Assembly (NCBI RefSeq): GCF_000423565.1
Contig: NZ_AUIF01000037.1
Span: 53,280-117,279 of the forward strand
DNA: 64,000 nucleotides
From: Runella zeae DSM 19591
GTDB taxonomy: Bacteria > Bacteroidota > Bacteroidia > Cytophagales > Spirosomataceae
Direction: 5' to 3'
Positions within the stretch are counted from its first letter, which is position 1. Every line of letters begins with the position of its first letter. The notes under the pieces were generated by a model. The model was not told the origin of the DNA and did not search any database. It worked only from the letters and a program-made list of their open reading frames with translations. The position numbers and the translations under genes were made by a program. Shown in pieces: positions 1 to 8,380 of this stretch.

Positions 1-1
1 A

Positions 2-307
2 TTGTACTATATTGTTTTTGAAATAACCTCCAATATCATCAAACATGCCGAAGCTACCGAGTCAGCCTTGATTTCCTACCGCGAAAGCAATTTTTATGTA
101 TTACAAATTAGGGACAATGGTAAAGGAATACCACAAAATATAGCTCACTCTACAGGACAAGGGCTGCAAAATTTGCGTCGTCGGCTAGAGAGTATTGGGG
201 GGATCTATGAGATTGTGTCTTCTCAAGACAGCGGTACGGCGATTCTTATCAAGATGAACCTACTTCACTCATATCCACAAGACCATATTTATACGCAAAA
301 AAAGTAA
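2..307 (+). CDS. Sensor histidine kinase, C-terminal ATPase part (cut by window edge)
   Basis: Only the last ~100 residues are present; the gene starts before the window. The segment is a GHKL (HATPase_c) ATP-binding fold of the NarX/DesK-type kinases: an N-box-like ITSNIIKHAEAT, the G1 box RDNGKGIP, and the G2-like GQGLQNLRRRLESIGG. Such kinases phosphorylate LuxR-type regulators, and one is encoded convergently right next to it (249-950). The two coding ends overlap by 59 bases. The first codon in the window is not a real start. The kinase family is clear; the signal sensed cannot be known from this fragment. Confidence 0.85.
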   Translation: MYYIVFEITSNIIKHAEATESALISYRESNFYVLQIRDNGKGIPQNIAHSTGQGLQNLRRRLESIGGIYEIVSSQDSGTAILIKMNLLHSYPQDHIYTQKK

Positions 308-950
308 TACCAGCGTCGCCTTCAAGGTTGATTTTGCGATAAATATTCTGCTTGTGTGTGGTAAGAGTAGTAGGGGCAATATTTAATTCTTTCATGATAG
401 TCGCACTAGAATTTAGTTTAGCAATCAACACCATGATTTCTTTTTCTTTTTTGGTCAGGTTGAATGATTCGGGATTGATTTCTTCGTCTTGGGGAAGATT
501 GGTATGGCGCTCTAAGTTGAGTAGGAGTTGAGGTATACTAGAACTAAAAAATTTTTTGCCTCGTATCACTTCTTTAATTCCAATCATGAATACTTCTTCG
601 TCGTCGCTTTTAAAAATATAACCATCGACTCCGGCGGCTATAGCATCGTTGATGAGAGTGGGGTTTTCGTCAAAAGTATAAACAACTATTTTGATGCTAG
701 GCTTGATTTGTTTGAGTTTCATGGCGAGTTCGATGCCCGTTTTTTGAGTAGCAAGGTGTAAATCTGTGATGACTATATCGACAGTATACTTATTGATAAA
801 AAGCAGAGCTTCTTCTACAGTATCTCGCTGCGCAATGACTTCAATGTTTTTATTTTGGCTTAGTGAGAGGCCGATACCGTTGGAAGTGGCAAAGTGGTCC
901 TCCACAATGAGAACCTGCAATGTATCAGGAATGGTGTTGAAGTGGGTCAT
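249..950 (-). CDS. NarL/LuxR-family response regulator
   Basis: 233 residues from the ATG at 950; a longer reading from 977 adds nine residues that do not look like receiver sequence. Receiver domain at about residues 12-130 with acidic pocket VEDH (17-18) and phospho-acceptor D63 in VDIVITDLH. The C-terminal LuxR helix-turn-helix (about 168-225) contains LTKKEKEIMVLIAKLNS and the recognition-helix region TTLTTHKQNIYRKI. It is probably the partner of the kinase at 2-307. The genes are convergent with overlapping 3' ends, so transcription of one could interfere with the other. Target genes are unknown. Confidence 0.88.
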   Translation of the reverse strand: MTHFNTIPDTLQVLIVEDHFATSNGIGLSLSQNKNIEVIAQRDTVEEALLFINKYTVDIVITDLHLATQKTGIELAMKLKQIKPSIKIVVYTFDENPTLINDAIAAGVDGYIFKSDDEEVFMIGIKEVIRGKKFFSSSIPQLLLNLERHTNLPQDEEINPESFNLTKKEKEIMVLIAKLNSSATIMKELNIAPTTLTTHKQNIYRKINLEGDAGITFFAYKYGLVDMSEVGSS

Positions 951-1053
951 CGGTAGGGAAAGGTTTGGAGAAAACAAAATAACATCTTTTGAGAAGATAT
1001 ACCAAAACTTTTAAAAAATATCTAGATAGTATAATTTGCTAGGATTAGTGAAG

Positions 1054-1110
1054 TGTTTAGCAACGATTTTTCTACAAAAAACATTGGGGTAGAAAAATCG
1101 TTGCTAAACA
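1054..1110. repeat. Perfect 22-bp inverted repeat in an intergenic gap
   Basis: Arms 1054-1075 and 1089-1110 are exact reverse complements (core TAGCAACGATTTTTC) with a 13-base loop. The element lies between the start of the response regulator (950) and the stop of the next minus-strand gene (1153). A run of T does not follow the stem on either strand, so it is not a standard intrinsic terminator. It could be a processing hairpin, a small palindromic repeat or an operator. Confidence 0.7.
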
Positions 1111-1152
1111 GTGTTTTAATCAAAAATAGGGGGTGTTAAGGGCCTAAAAAAA

Positions 1153-1704
1153 TTAGAAAAGAAACATCCGAATATAGTTTAAAAAGCCAGGTAAGACCTC
1201 AAGACGAGTACAATAGTAAATCCATACATGATGGGAGGTGCCATAAAAATTGACTTCTCCCGAAAAGGCCAAATGCCGGAACACAATCATTTGAATGCGG
1301 CGAATCTTTTCGTGGGCTGTTCCGCCTAAAAGTATAGGGCGGCCTGTGAGTATGCCGTCTTGTAGGGCAAACCAATAAAGTTGGGCTACCTCGAAACCCT
1401 TGGGTTTTTGGTGCGGAGCGCGATTTTTCCAAATACAGCTAATCTCCGCTGTTTTGTGGGGTGGGAGGTACTTATCTTCAATAGCTTGACGCGTATCCTG
1501 AGGAAGTACATCAAGGTATCTTTTTTGATTGATACTTATTACATAGCCGCCTATCCAAATATCGGGATTTGATTTTCGACAAAGTACTCTGACTTGGGCT
1601 TGTAGGAGATAATCGAGGGTAACTTCGGCACCGCCATTTTCGAGTTGCATAGTGATGAAGCGATTGAGTTCTTCGGTGGTTTTAAGGATTTTAGTGGTAA
1701 GCAT
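1153..1704 (-). CDS. Hypothetical protein
   Basis: About 183 residues if started at the ATG at 1704. The longer reading to 1791 would run into the terminator of the upstream operon (1791-1821), which argues for the internal start. No signal peptide or membrane segment. The sequence has mixed charged and aromatic content, with KSNPDIWIGGYVISINQ and a C-terminal stretch rich in aromatic residues. I recognise no family. It is a single gene with its own upstream gap. Confidence 0.6.
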   Translation of the reverse strand: MLTTKILKTTEELNRFITMQLENGGAEVTLDYLLQAQVRVLCRKSNPDIWIGGYVISINQKRYLDVLPQDTRQAIEDKYLPPHKTAEISCIWKNRAPHQKPKGFEVAQLYWFALQDGILTGRPILLGGTAHEKIRRIQMIVFRHLAFSGEVNFYGTSHHVWIYYCTRLEVLPGFLNYIRMFLF

Positions 1705-1790
1705 GATTGCGAATGTTTTGAGGTTCGCTTCACCATGCTGGTCTTTAAATTTTCCATCACTCAGCCGAAAAAAAAATCGACTATTTTTCA

Positions 1791-1821
1791 AAAAAAAATG
1801 CCCAACCTTAAGAGTTGGGCA
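1791..1821 (-). terminator. Intrinsic terminator of the four-gene operon
   Basis: On the minus strand GCCCAAC and GTTGGGC (1800-1806 and 1814-1820) form a stem with a 7-base loop, followed by a run of T (complement of 1791-1798). It lies just after the stop at 1840. Confidence 0.85.
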
Positions 1822-1839
1822 GTGTTAGCAAAATTTGTT

Positions 1840-3246
1840 TTAGGGTCGGTAGTACCATTGCCGACCGTCGTTGGTAATTAGATAACCCCTACATTTTAAT
1901 GACAGCCCAAACAAAACGGAATTGGGAGGGGAGGAAGGCGGTGTCAATGCAGTCCATTGAAGGGCATACTCCCACAGTTGATGAGAGGGGGTGTAGGCAT
2001 AAGTACGAAACTTGGTACTCAGCAAAATGCTTGGTATATCTTTGTTTTTAAACCCCGGAAAAGGAGGGTCCTGAATCCAATTATTGGTGGTGGGGTCATA
2101 GCGGATTACTTCATTGTCTAGTGGAAGTACTAAAAGAAGTTTTTGGGTATGGGTAGCTAAAAGGTTTTGTTTTAAGCTAGTATTTGGTAAAACGGGATAC
2201 GATTTTTTTGAAACCCAATTTTTAGTAGTAGGCGAAAACTCCCAAATATTTATACGACCTTGGTCGGTATACAAAACATAGCCTTTATCGTTGACCGAAT
2301 GACTTATCAAGGGTTGGGAACTAAAAAAGGGAAGGGGGGTATTAAGGCGATTCCAGGTATCGGACGTTAAGTCATATTCCCACCATTCATGCTGATTTGT
2401 ATTAGGAGTAGTGATGGCATAAGCTTTATTGTTGACCCCAAAAATTGTGAAGGGTATTCCCTTAAAATTGGGAGGAGTTTTTGAACTCCACTGAGGTGTA
2501 GCAAAAGGATCAAATGCCCACATTTCGCTACCGTTTACAATCACAAAGGCTTTTTCGTAGGTACTGAAAGTTTGATAAGAATGATTGGAACTAGGCTGAA
2601 AGGGAATTTTTCCTATTTCTTGCCAACTGTCACAGTGGGTGCTGTTGTAAAGGCTATCGATTTTATAACCACTTTGTATATCAATAATGGGTACAGGTAA
2701 ATCTACCATATAAGGATACATAATGGAGCGAGGGTCATCAGAAACTGGCAAACCCAAAACCACTCCTAACTGATGAAATAAAATAGCCCCTAATCTATTT
2801 TCTGTCCAATCATGCGCTTGATTGAGATACAATATATAAGTGCCATCTTCTTTTCGGTGCACTAATCCAAGTGATTCTACCGGCGATGCAATCCATCCTC
2901 TGCGTACAGTGTCTATTTTGAATTCTACCATTTCTGGACTCACAAACTGAATTGTGAGGTCGGTTTTTTCGCCTGTTTTTCCTTTTGAAAAAGCAAAATT
3001 ACCCATGTTGAAGGCCCACCCAATGATGCCTTGTTCGAGGAGTACCTCTTGTGTCAAGATAGGAAGGCGGTTAGTGTAATTGGCAAAGCTATAGGTGAGA
3101 CAACAGGCATCAATATTTCGGGTGAGAGATTGATTTTGAAAAGCGCTTAGTCCTCGAATACGTGGGCGGGTATTTTCGATTTTTTCATAACAACCCATTA
3201 GTAGGCTTAAGCATAGAAGGAGGAGAAAAAGGGTGTATTGTTTCAT
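1840..3246 (-). CDS. Lipoprotein: degenerate matrixin-like domain plus Kelch-like propeller
   Basis: 468 residues with a lipoprotein signal (hydrophobic 5-16, lipobox LMGC, Cys19). Residues 150-180 read like a matrixin metalloprotease site, FHQLGVVLGLPVSDDP then IMYP. Against the family pattern HExxHxxGxxH, only the first His (158) and the Gly (165) remain: Glu is Gln159, and the second and third His are Val162 and Val168. A Met-turn-like IMYP follows. It is therefore probably not a protease. Residues ~215-468 carry repeated segments such as WWEYDLTSDTWNRL, IWEFSPTTKNW and VIRYDPTTNNW, typical of Kelch/galactose-oxidase-like propellers. It is the last gene of the operon, 18 bases after the M48-like gene. 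Role inferred: binding or scaffolding at the envelope. Confidence 0.75.
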   Translation of the reverse strand: MKQYTLFLLLLCLSLLMGCYEKIENTRPRIRGLSAFQNQSLTRNIDACCLTYSFANYTNRLPILTQEVLLEQGIIGWAFNMGNFAFSKGKTGEKTDLTIQFVSPEMVEFKIDTVRRGWIASPVESLGLVHRKEDGTYILYLNQAHDWTENRLGAILFHQLGVVLGLPVSDDPRSIMYPYMVDLPVPIIDIQSGYKIDSLYNSTHCDSWQEIGKIPFQPSSNHSYQTFSTYEKAFVIVNGSEMWAFDPFATPQWSSKTPPNFKGIPFTIFGVNNKAYAITTPNTNQHEWWEYDLTSDTWNRLNTPLPFFSSQPLISHSVNDKGYVLYTDQGRINIWEFSPTTKNWVSKKSYPVLPNTSLKQNLLATHTQKLLLVLPLDNEVIRYDPTTNNWIQDPPFPGFKNKDIPSILLSTKFRTYAYTPSHQLWEYALQWTALTPPSSPPNSVLFGLSLKCRGYLITNDGRQWYYRP

Positions 3247-3264
3247 GATGTACCTAAAGTAAAT

Positions 3265-4776
3265 TTACCAAAGACTAACCGAAGAATGAATACCTACCTG
3301 AGGAACCTTGATAGTAGCAGAACTTGTAACAATTTTTTGAGATTGAAAGCTTACACCTAGTCGTATGTTTGGAATTTTGGGATCTCGACTGAGCTGGATG
3401 AATCCGATTCCCCAGACCAAACTTCTTGAAATACCAGAATCAAGCTTTTGATGCAGATGATTGGTAAGGTAGTTGCTATAGGTCATTTGGAAGGGAATAT
3501 CTGCCGCAAACCCAACAGTAGCATAGGCTCCACGGCGGAGTTGGTCATAATTGAAACGCCCTGCTACAGTGTTGAAGTGGACTTGGGGGAGGATTTGTAG
3601 GCCTTTCCATTTAAAATCTTCGACGGCTGTCTTTAAATTTTCTTGTATTTCATAGGTCGAAAAATCCAATGATTTGTATTGAATAAGACCTTCAAACCAA
3701 ATGGGTCTATACCAATTGAGACTCGTTATTTTGATACCTGCCGTGTAGTTGAGACGGGTAAATTGTGCCGGGAGGGCATTGGGGGCATTTTCCAGAGTAG
3801 GAGTAGGTAGGTTGAGACCTGGAAATTTGTACAAAAAAGCAGTAAATGTAGGCTGAATGGTATATTTATGTGTCTTTTTGATGTATTCCCAAAAATGCTG
3901 CTCCTCGGGACTTAATGAATCTCCAAAGGTATTTTGAGCCTGACTTGCTATGAATTGGTGCGTAAGTGATGTACTAATTTTACGGCTTTCTTTGATTGAA
4001 CCTCGCGAGGGAGGGAGCAGGGCTTCTCCCTTCTTAAAAGATTTCCAGAGCATTGTTGCTTGTTTCTGACGTGTATAAATACTGGGATGTTGGCTAGTCC
4101 ATGCGTAGGGATTTTTTTGGGTGACATTGGTATACTGTTTCCATATTTGATTGAGTTCGTCGAGAGTGATTTTTTTTTGATAAACCATCCAAGTTGCGGT
4201 GGCGTCGGCCTGAAACTCTTTGAGGTATTGATAAAAGGCCGCTAAGTTTACATACTTAGATTTATAGACTTTAATGGTATCTAGCATTCCACCGCGAAGG
4301 GTTTTGACACGATAGGTATAGAATACTTCTCGATCATTTATTTTTTCAACCAATATTTGGGGAAAACGTCGGTCGTTGATATAATTTTTGTTGGCAGTGT
4401 GCTGATGAAAATGATGGCTTATTTCGTGAGCCATGATAAACCGCTCCGCCCAAGGCGACCCCTTGCCCATTTTTTTCATGAAACTATTGCGATAGAGGAT
4501 GTATTTGTTGTTGTCGCACATTAGGGCTTTGGCATTGGCTGTACACCCTACTTCAATCACATTCTGAATTTTTTCGCCAACCAACTGCGCTAATTCTGTA
4601 ACTACTTTAGTGGCTTCCTGCGAACTTCCAAATGAATTTGAAATACTGATACATTTACAATCTTCTTGGATTCGAGCTAGTAAAAGGGGATCAGGGTTTT
4701 GGCACCATCCGTTAATTGTTAAAAATAACCCTCCCAAAAATAAAGAATAAGGTTTTTCAAAAAATGAGATTTTCAT
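3265..4776 (-). CDS. Secreted M48-like zinc metalloprotease with C-terminal barrel-like region
   Basis: 503 residues. N-terminal signal peptide (hydrophobic 10-22, likely cleavage after WCQ). The zinc motif HEISH at 117-121 with preceding FIMA, a downstream EFQADATA (E187, as in the ExxAD motif of M48 enzymes) and HPSIYTR (230-236) together resemble M48/Oma1-like proteases. From about 340 to 503 the sequence alternates polar and hydrophobic residues and ends in an aromatic residue (SVSLW), as in outer-membrane beta-barrels. A predicted protease followed by a barrel suggests anchoring in the outer membrane; this is inference. It follows the anti-sigma-like gene by 29 bases. Confidence 0.75.
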   Translation of the reverse strand: MKISFFEKPYSLFLGGLFLTINGWCQNPDPLLLARIQEDCKCISISNSFGSSQEATKVVTELAQLVGEKIQNVIEVGCTANAKALMCDNNKYILYRNSFMKKMGKGSPWAERFIMAHEISHHFHQHTANKNYINDRRFPQILVEKINDREVFYTYRVKTLRGGMLDTIKVYKSKYVNLAAFYQYLKEFQADATATWMVYQKKITLDELNQIWKQYTNVTQKNPYAWTSQHPSIYTRQKQATMLWKSFKKGEALLPPSRGSIKESRKISTSLTHQFIASQAQNTFGDSLSPEEQHFWEYIKKTHKYTIQPTFTAFLYKFPGLNLPTPTLENAPNALPAQFTRLNYTAGIKITSLNWYRPIWFEGLIQYKSLDFSTYEIQENLKTAVEDFKWKGLQILPQVHFNTVAGRFNYDQLRRGAYATVGFAADIPFQMTYSNYLTNHLHQKLDSGISRSLVWGIGFIQLSRDPKIPNIRLGVSFQSQKIVTSSATIKVPQVGIHSSVSLW

Positions 4777-4805
4777 AGGTTAGAGTTTGAAGGTGGAGGT
4801 TGATT

Positions 4806-5456
4806 TCAGGGGGAAATGCGTTTGAGTTGACCACGATCAGGTTCTTTTTCAATCAACTTATAGGAAATAGAATCGCAATCGAGCCGATAGCTCGTGGCTA
4901 GAGATACTAATTTGATTTTTTTAGCACTCACTATTTCTGGATCGGGATTGTAGATGCTGAGGACCTTGCTTTTATAAGTATAACTATTAGGTTCGGAGCG
5001 AGGATATTCAAACAATTGTAAGGTAATGTTCTCAGAGATAGATTCTTCGCCCTCGTCAAAGGCATTGTTTGGGTCAGGTATAATGGCCTTTTCAATGTTT
5101 TTAGTCAAAAGAAGCGTTTCGGTATTGTAGGCATTCCACCATATCCATGTACCAATACCTACCATAATAACCACTGCGATTTGAGCGGCGTATTTGGTGA
5201 CGAAATATCGAACTCTTTCTATGGCTTTAACCTTAGTAATAACTGTTTGATGGTTATTAATAAAAGATAGCATTTCCGCCCGCATTTCTATTTCTTGAAA
5301 GCGATGTTCATAAAAATTCTTAATTCCTAATTGATACTGTACTTGTTGATAAAAATTATCGTCCACTGCCATTCGATGTTCAATTTGAGCATTTTCATCG
5401 TCAGAAAGTGTGCCGTCTAGGTAAGCTTCGATTAGGTCGATATTATTTGGTTTCAT
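4806..5456 (-). CDS. Anti-sigma-factor-like single-pass membrane protein
   Basis: 216 residues from the ATG at 5456. The start overlaps the end of the sigma-like gene by 14 bases, which suggests translational coupling. The N-terminus (IEAYLDGTLSDDENAQIEHRM) matches the start of many Bacteroidota anti-sigma proteins (E-x-Y-L-x-G-x-L), without a zinc-binding HCC set. One membrane segment lies at ~88-107 (AAQIAVVIMVGIGTWIWW). The C-terminal ~105 residues would be periplasmic and have no recognised domain. By analogy it would hold the sigma-like protein at the membrane; that pairing is inferred from order and overlap. Confidence 0.68.
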   Translation of the reverse strand: MKPNNIDLIEAYLDGTLSDDENAQIEHRMAVDDNFYQQVQYQLGIKNFYEHRFQEIEMRAEMLSFINNHQTVITKVKAIERVRYFVTKYAAQIAVVIMVGIGTWIWWNAYNTETLLLTKNIEKAIIPDPNNAFDEGEESISENITLQLFEYPRSEPNSYTYKSKVLSIYNPDPEIVSAKKIKLVSLATSYRLDCDSISYKLIEKEPDRGQLKRISP

Positions 5457-6471
5457 TGAGATTCCTTTTATCGTTAGATTGTTTTTTTTGAATTCTAGCA
5501 AGCTCAATTTCTGCTTTCCTTCTGGCGACCTCTTTTTTTATGTATTCTTTTGTGAATAATGGATTTTGAAACCATTGGCTATTTTTGGAGAGTTTTTCTA
5601 AATGGTGTGCTACAAAATCTCGGTAACATTTTCTGAATTTATTTTCTGAGGATTTAGGATTTTGATAACTTAAGTTTTCTCCTACTTTATGGATAATACT
5701 GGTTTTTAAATGTAATAAATCTTGGCTATGAATCGGTTCGTTTGCAACAATAATATTAAAAAGTTTGAAGCTGTCACGTAAAAAATCCTCGCATTGTTCA
5801 CCTTTGGTGTTTTTTAGGGAAGCGTACAAAAAAGAAAAAAAACGACTAAGGTCTGTAGCGTTTACAATTAAGTCCCAACGAAATGCAATATCATGTGATA
5901 TTTTCTTGTGATGAGTGTTAGGCTTCCGAATCAATTGTTTGACAACAATTTTAGCAATACCATCGATGTAAGTTCTGAGCGTAGAATAGAGCCTAAATTG
6001 CCGTTTTTTAATATTGTACAAAAAAATATTAAACACTTGTCTTTTTGCATCGTCTATCAGGTCGTCCCAACTAGCGAAGTCGCCTGGTGAATGACCGTAA
6101 GCTTTTTCGAGCTGAGCGTGTATTTCACAAGCGTTATATATATACCTGATAGTTGTACTCAAATGTTCCTCTATGACCTCTATGGGGGGCACTTCTTGAA
6201 GCTTCCGAAACCTTCTTAGCAAAGCTTGGTCTAGGGTATATTCTTTAATGGCATCCTCTAGCATGTCTTCATTGAAATAAGGATCTTTTTGGGTCCTTAA
6301 TACTAGGGCAGCTAAAGTGTCACGAGTAGCTGCTTTGGTTGTTTTGATAGGGAGATTGTGTGCCTCAGCGTAAGATAAGACAATTTCTTTTTGTAAAGAT
6401 TTGAATTTTTTTGAGGCCACATAGCCCTCTCTAATGGAGGCCAAAAGCTGGGTAAGGGTGACTTGGCTCAT
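5443..6471 (-). CDS. Divergent sigma-70-like regulatory protein
   Basis: 342 residues, longer than a usual ECF sigma factor (~180-200). Residues 138-184 resemble sigma region 2: LIDDAKRQVFNIFLYN, then the QFRLYSTLRTYIDGIAK stretch that Cytophagales ECF factors show around region 2.3-2.4, then QLIRK. Residues 216-292 recall a worn region 4 (LKNTKGEQCEDFLRDSF, later FRKCYRDFVAHHLEKL). The first ~130 residues and a basic tail (314-342) are extra. It is the first gene of the operon and overlaps the anti-sigma-like gene. Whether it still binds core polymerase is unknown; it could be a plain DNA-binding regulator. Confidence 0.55.
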   Translation of the reverse strand: MSQVTLTQLLASIREGYVASKKFKSLQKEIVLSYAEAHNLPIKTTKAATRDTLAALVLRTQKDPYFNEDMLEDAIKEYTLDQALLRRFRKLQEVPPIEVIEEHLSTTIRYIYNACEIHAQLEKAYGHSPGDFASWDDLIDDAKRQVFNIFLYNIKKRQFRLYSTLRTYIDGIAKIVVKQLIRKPNTHHKKISHDIAFRWDLIVNATDLSRFFSFLYASLKNTKGEQCEDFLRDSFKLFNIIVANEPIHSQDLLHLKTSIIHKVGENLSYQNPKSSENKFRKCYRDFVAHHLEKLSKNSQWFQNPLFTKEYIKKEVARRKAEIELARIQKKQSNDKRNLNETK

Positions 6472-6563
6472 AGCATGTGTTGGATAAGAATTGTAGGGAG
6501 TTGCAATATCTATAAAAATCTTTTCAGTATATTAGAGGGTCTGAAAAATATACCTAATAAAAT

Positions 6564-7052
6564 ATGAAGCAAGTAGCATATCTTCTGGCTTTGATTTTTT
6601 TCGTTAGTTCTTGTGATGTCCAAAAAGAAGGTGCAGAACCAATCCCAAAGCCTGCGCCACCGCCAATCGTAGGGCAATGGAAAATGAAAAGCTACAAAGT
6701 AGACCCTCCTGTGTTGGGGATTATATCGGATTTGACGGGCGTACTTAATCCATGTATTCTGAAAGTTACGTTTCATTTTCGGGAAGATGGTACTACTACC
6801 TTACTCAATGTACCCGCCGATTGCGAAGCTGATTTGGTAGGTATTGATTTGGATAAACAAGGGATTTCGAAATGGGAAATCAAAGACAAAAAACTTATTA
6901 TTTCGAGTGATGATACTGGGCAAAAAAATGAATATGATTTTGTGGTAGAAGGCACAAAAATGACTTGGACCGAAAAACGAGAATTGCCGATTCCAGTAGA
7001 GTGGGGCGGAAATCAGAAAGTGAACACCATTCTCACTTTTGAAAAAATATAG
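6564..7052 (+). CDS. Lipocalin-like lipoprotein
   Basis: 162 residues with a lipoprotein signal (VSSC, Cys17) and a short proline-rich linker (PIPKPAPPP). The rest, beginning IVGQWKMKSYKVD and including TFHFREDGTTTL, ISKWEIKDKKLII and MTWTEKRE, follows the strand pattern of small Bacteroidota lipocalin-like proteins that start GxWxxxS. It is divergent from the sigma-like operon, with 92 bases between starts. Function unknown; probably a periplasm-facing ligand-binding barrel. Confidence 0.65.
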   Translation: MKQVAYLLALIFFVSSCDVQKEGAEPIPKPAPPPIVGQWKMKSYKVDPPVLGIISDLTGVLNPCILKVTFHFREDGTTTLLNVPADCEADLVGIDLDKQGISKWEIKDKKLIISSDDTGQKNEYDFVVEGTKMTWTEKRELPIPVEWGGNQKVNTILTFEKI

Positions 7053-7169
7053 GATTGGCCTTGAATATTAATAAATGGAGATGAGACCAAAAGCACAATA
7101 ACCCCCTTTTTCAGACCTCAATAAGTACCTCCTTTCAAAGCTCGGAAGCTTAGTCTTCTGAGCTTTTAT

Positions 7170-7177
7170 TATTTTTG
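7170..7177 (+). promoter_or_regulatory. Possible -7 element (TAnnTTTG) for the epimerase gene
   Basis: TATTTTTG fits the Bacteroidota consensus TAnnTTTG and ends five bases before the ATG at 7183, so the mRNA would be nearly leaderless. I see no clear -33 TTTG at the right distance, so support is partial. Confidence 0.4.
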
Positions 7178-7182
7178 TGGCT

Positions 7183-8361
7183 ATGAATCTATCAGCTTAC
7201 GCTCTTCAATATCGTCAAGACCTTTATCAGCGCTTGATTCCGTTTTGGTTGGAGTTTGGAATAGACCCTGTTTATGGAGGGTATTTTTGTGTAATCTCAT
7301 CCAAAGGAGAAGTGTGTACTTCTGACAAATGGATAGAGTGGCATGCTAAACAAGCTTGGGCTTTTGGCAAACTATATCAACAATCTTCGGATGCTCAGTA
7401 CTTAAAGTGTGCTTCGCAAGGGGCAGATTTTTTGTTGCAATATGGTATGGATGCCAAAGAAAACTGGTGGGCAGTAGTTGATTGTATGGGGCATGGCGTG
7501 AGTGAAGTTATAGATACCAAAGCAGAAGCAGCAGCGGTGTCGTGTTGGAGTGTATTGTACCAAATCACTCAAGAGGAGATATATGCCGAGAGTGCCAAGA
7601 AAACGTTGACCAAAGCGTTTCGTAAACGTGAAAAAAGACTCCAAAAACGAGCCGATGATTTGATGTCGGGTAGGTATCTGAAAAATATCAGTGAGTTGAG
7701 TGCTTTGGCGAAAGCATTGGTAAGTGCTAAGCAAATCATCGGTGAAAAAATATTTAAAGAAAAGGCCGAGCAATTATTTCAGGAATTGATGAAGCATTTC
7801 TGGGAGCCTCGTGCCGATATTCTTCTTGAAAATGTATTTTCGGAAGGGGGATATTCGGACTGCTTAGAAGGGCGGCATATTCACCCCGGACGAGTGTTTG
7901 AGGCTTTTAATGCCTTTTATGAATTGACCAAAATAACCAATAAAAGACGCATCCGACAACAACTAGCTCAGCATGTAGCCTACCTTGCCGAGACCACTTG
8001 GGACGAAGCCTATGGGGGGTATTTTGGTTGGTTGGATGTAAAAAGCCTGCCCCCTACTCAACCCGAGGCATATTATAAATATGCTTGGGTGCAGTTGGAA
8101 GCCACTACGGCTCTACTGCGCGCTTATCAAGTACTCAATGACCGAACACTTCTCAAACATTGGCAGCGTGCCAATGATTATATGTGGCAGCATTTTGCCG
8201 ACAACTCCAAGGAAGGGGAGTGGGTGGGGGTATTGAGCCGCCACGGTGAGCCGCTTTTTGGGATGAAAGCTACTCCCGAAAAAAGTGCTTTCTATCCCGT
8301 CAAAAATTTGCTCGAAAGTGCCGATTTGTTAGAAATACTTCAGGATATAAATACTCCATGA
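7183..8361 (+). CDS. AGE-family (N-acylglucosamine 2-epimerase-like) sugar epimerase/isomerase
   Basis: 392 residues from the ATG at 7183; a GTG two codons upstream overlaps the promoter-like box. It matches the AGE/cellobiose 2-epimerase (alpha/alpha)6 barrel family in length (~400) and motifs: FWLEFGIDPVYGGYF at the start, WHAKQAWAFG, EGRHIHPGRVFEAF, WDEAYGGYFGWLD and PEAYYKYAWVQLEATTALL. The His residues in HIHPGR and the late His are typical catalytic positions. No signal peptide, so cytoplasmic. The substrate could be ManNAc/GlcNAc, mannose or a disaccharide. The gene stands alone, convergent with the next one. Confidence 0.85.
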   Translation: MNLSAYALQYRQDLYQRLIPFWLEFGIDPVYGGYFCVISSKGEVCTSDKWIEWHAKQAWAFGKLYQQSSDAQYLKCASQGADFLLQYGMDAKENWWAVVDCMGHGVSEVIDTKAEAAAVSCWSVLYQITQEEIYAESAKKTLTKAFRKREKRLQKRADDLMSGRYLKNISELSALAKALVSAKQIIGEKIFKEKAEQLFQELMKHFWEPRADILLENVFSEGGYSDCLEGRHIHPGRVFEAFNAFYELTKITNKRRIRQQLAQHVAYLAETTWDEAYGGYFGWLDVKSLPPTQPEAYYKYAWVQLEATTALLRAYQVLNDRTLLKHWQRANDYMWQHFADNSKEGEWVGVLSRHGEPLFGMKATPEKSAFYPVKNLLESADLLEILQDINTP

Positions 8362-8380
8362 TTTTCTGAAACATATATCC

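Noticed and set aside
6510..6776. 88-residue minus-strand frame upstream of the sigma-like gene
   Set aside because: Antisense to the lipocalin-like lipoprotein, whose signal peptide and lipobox are clear.
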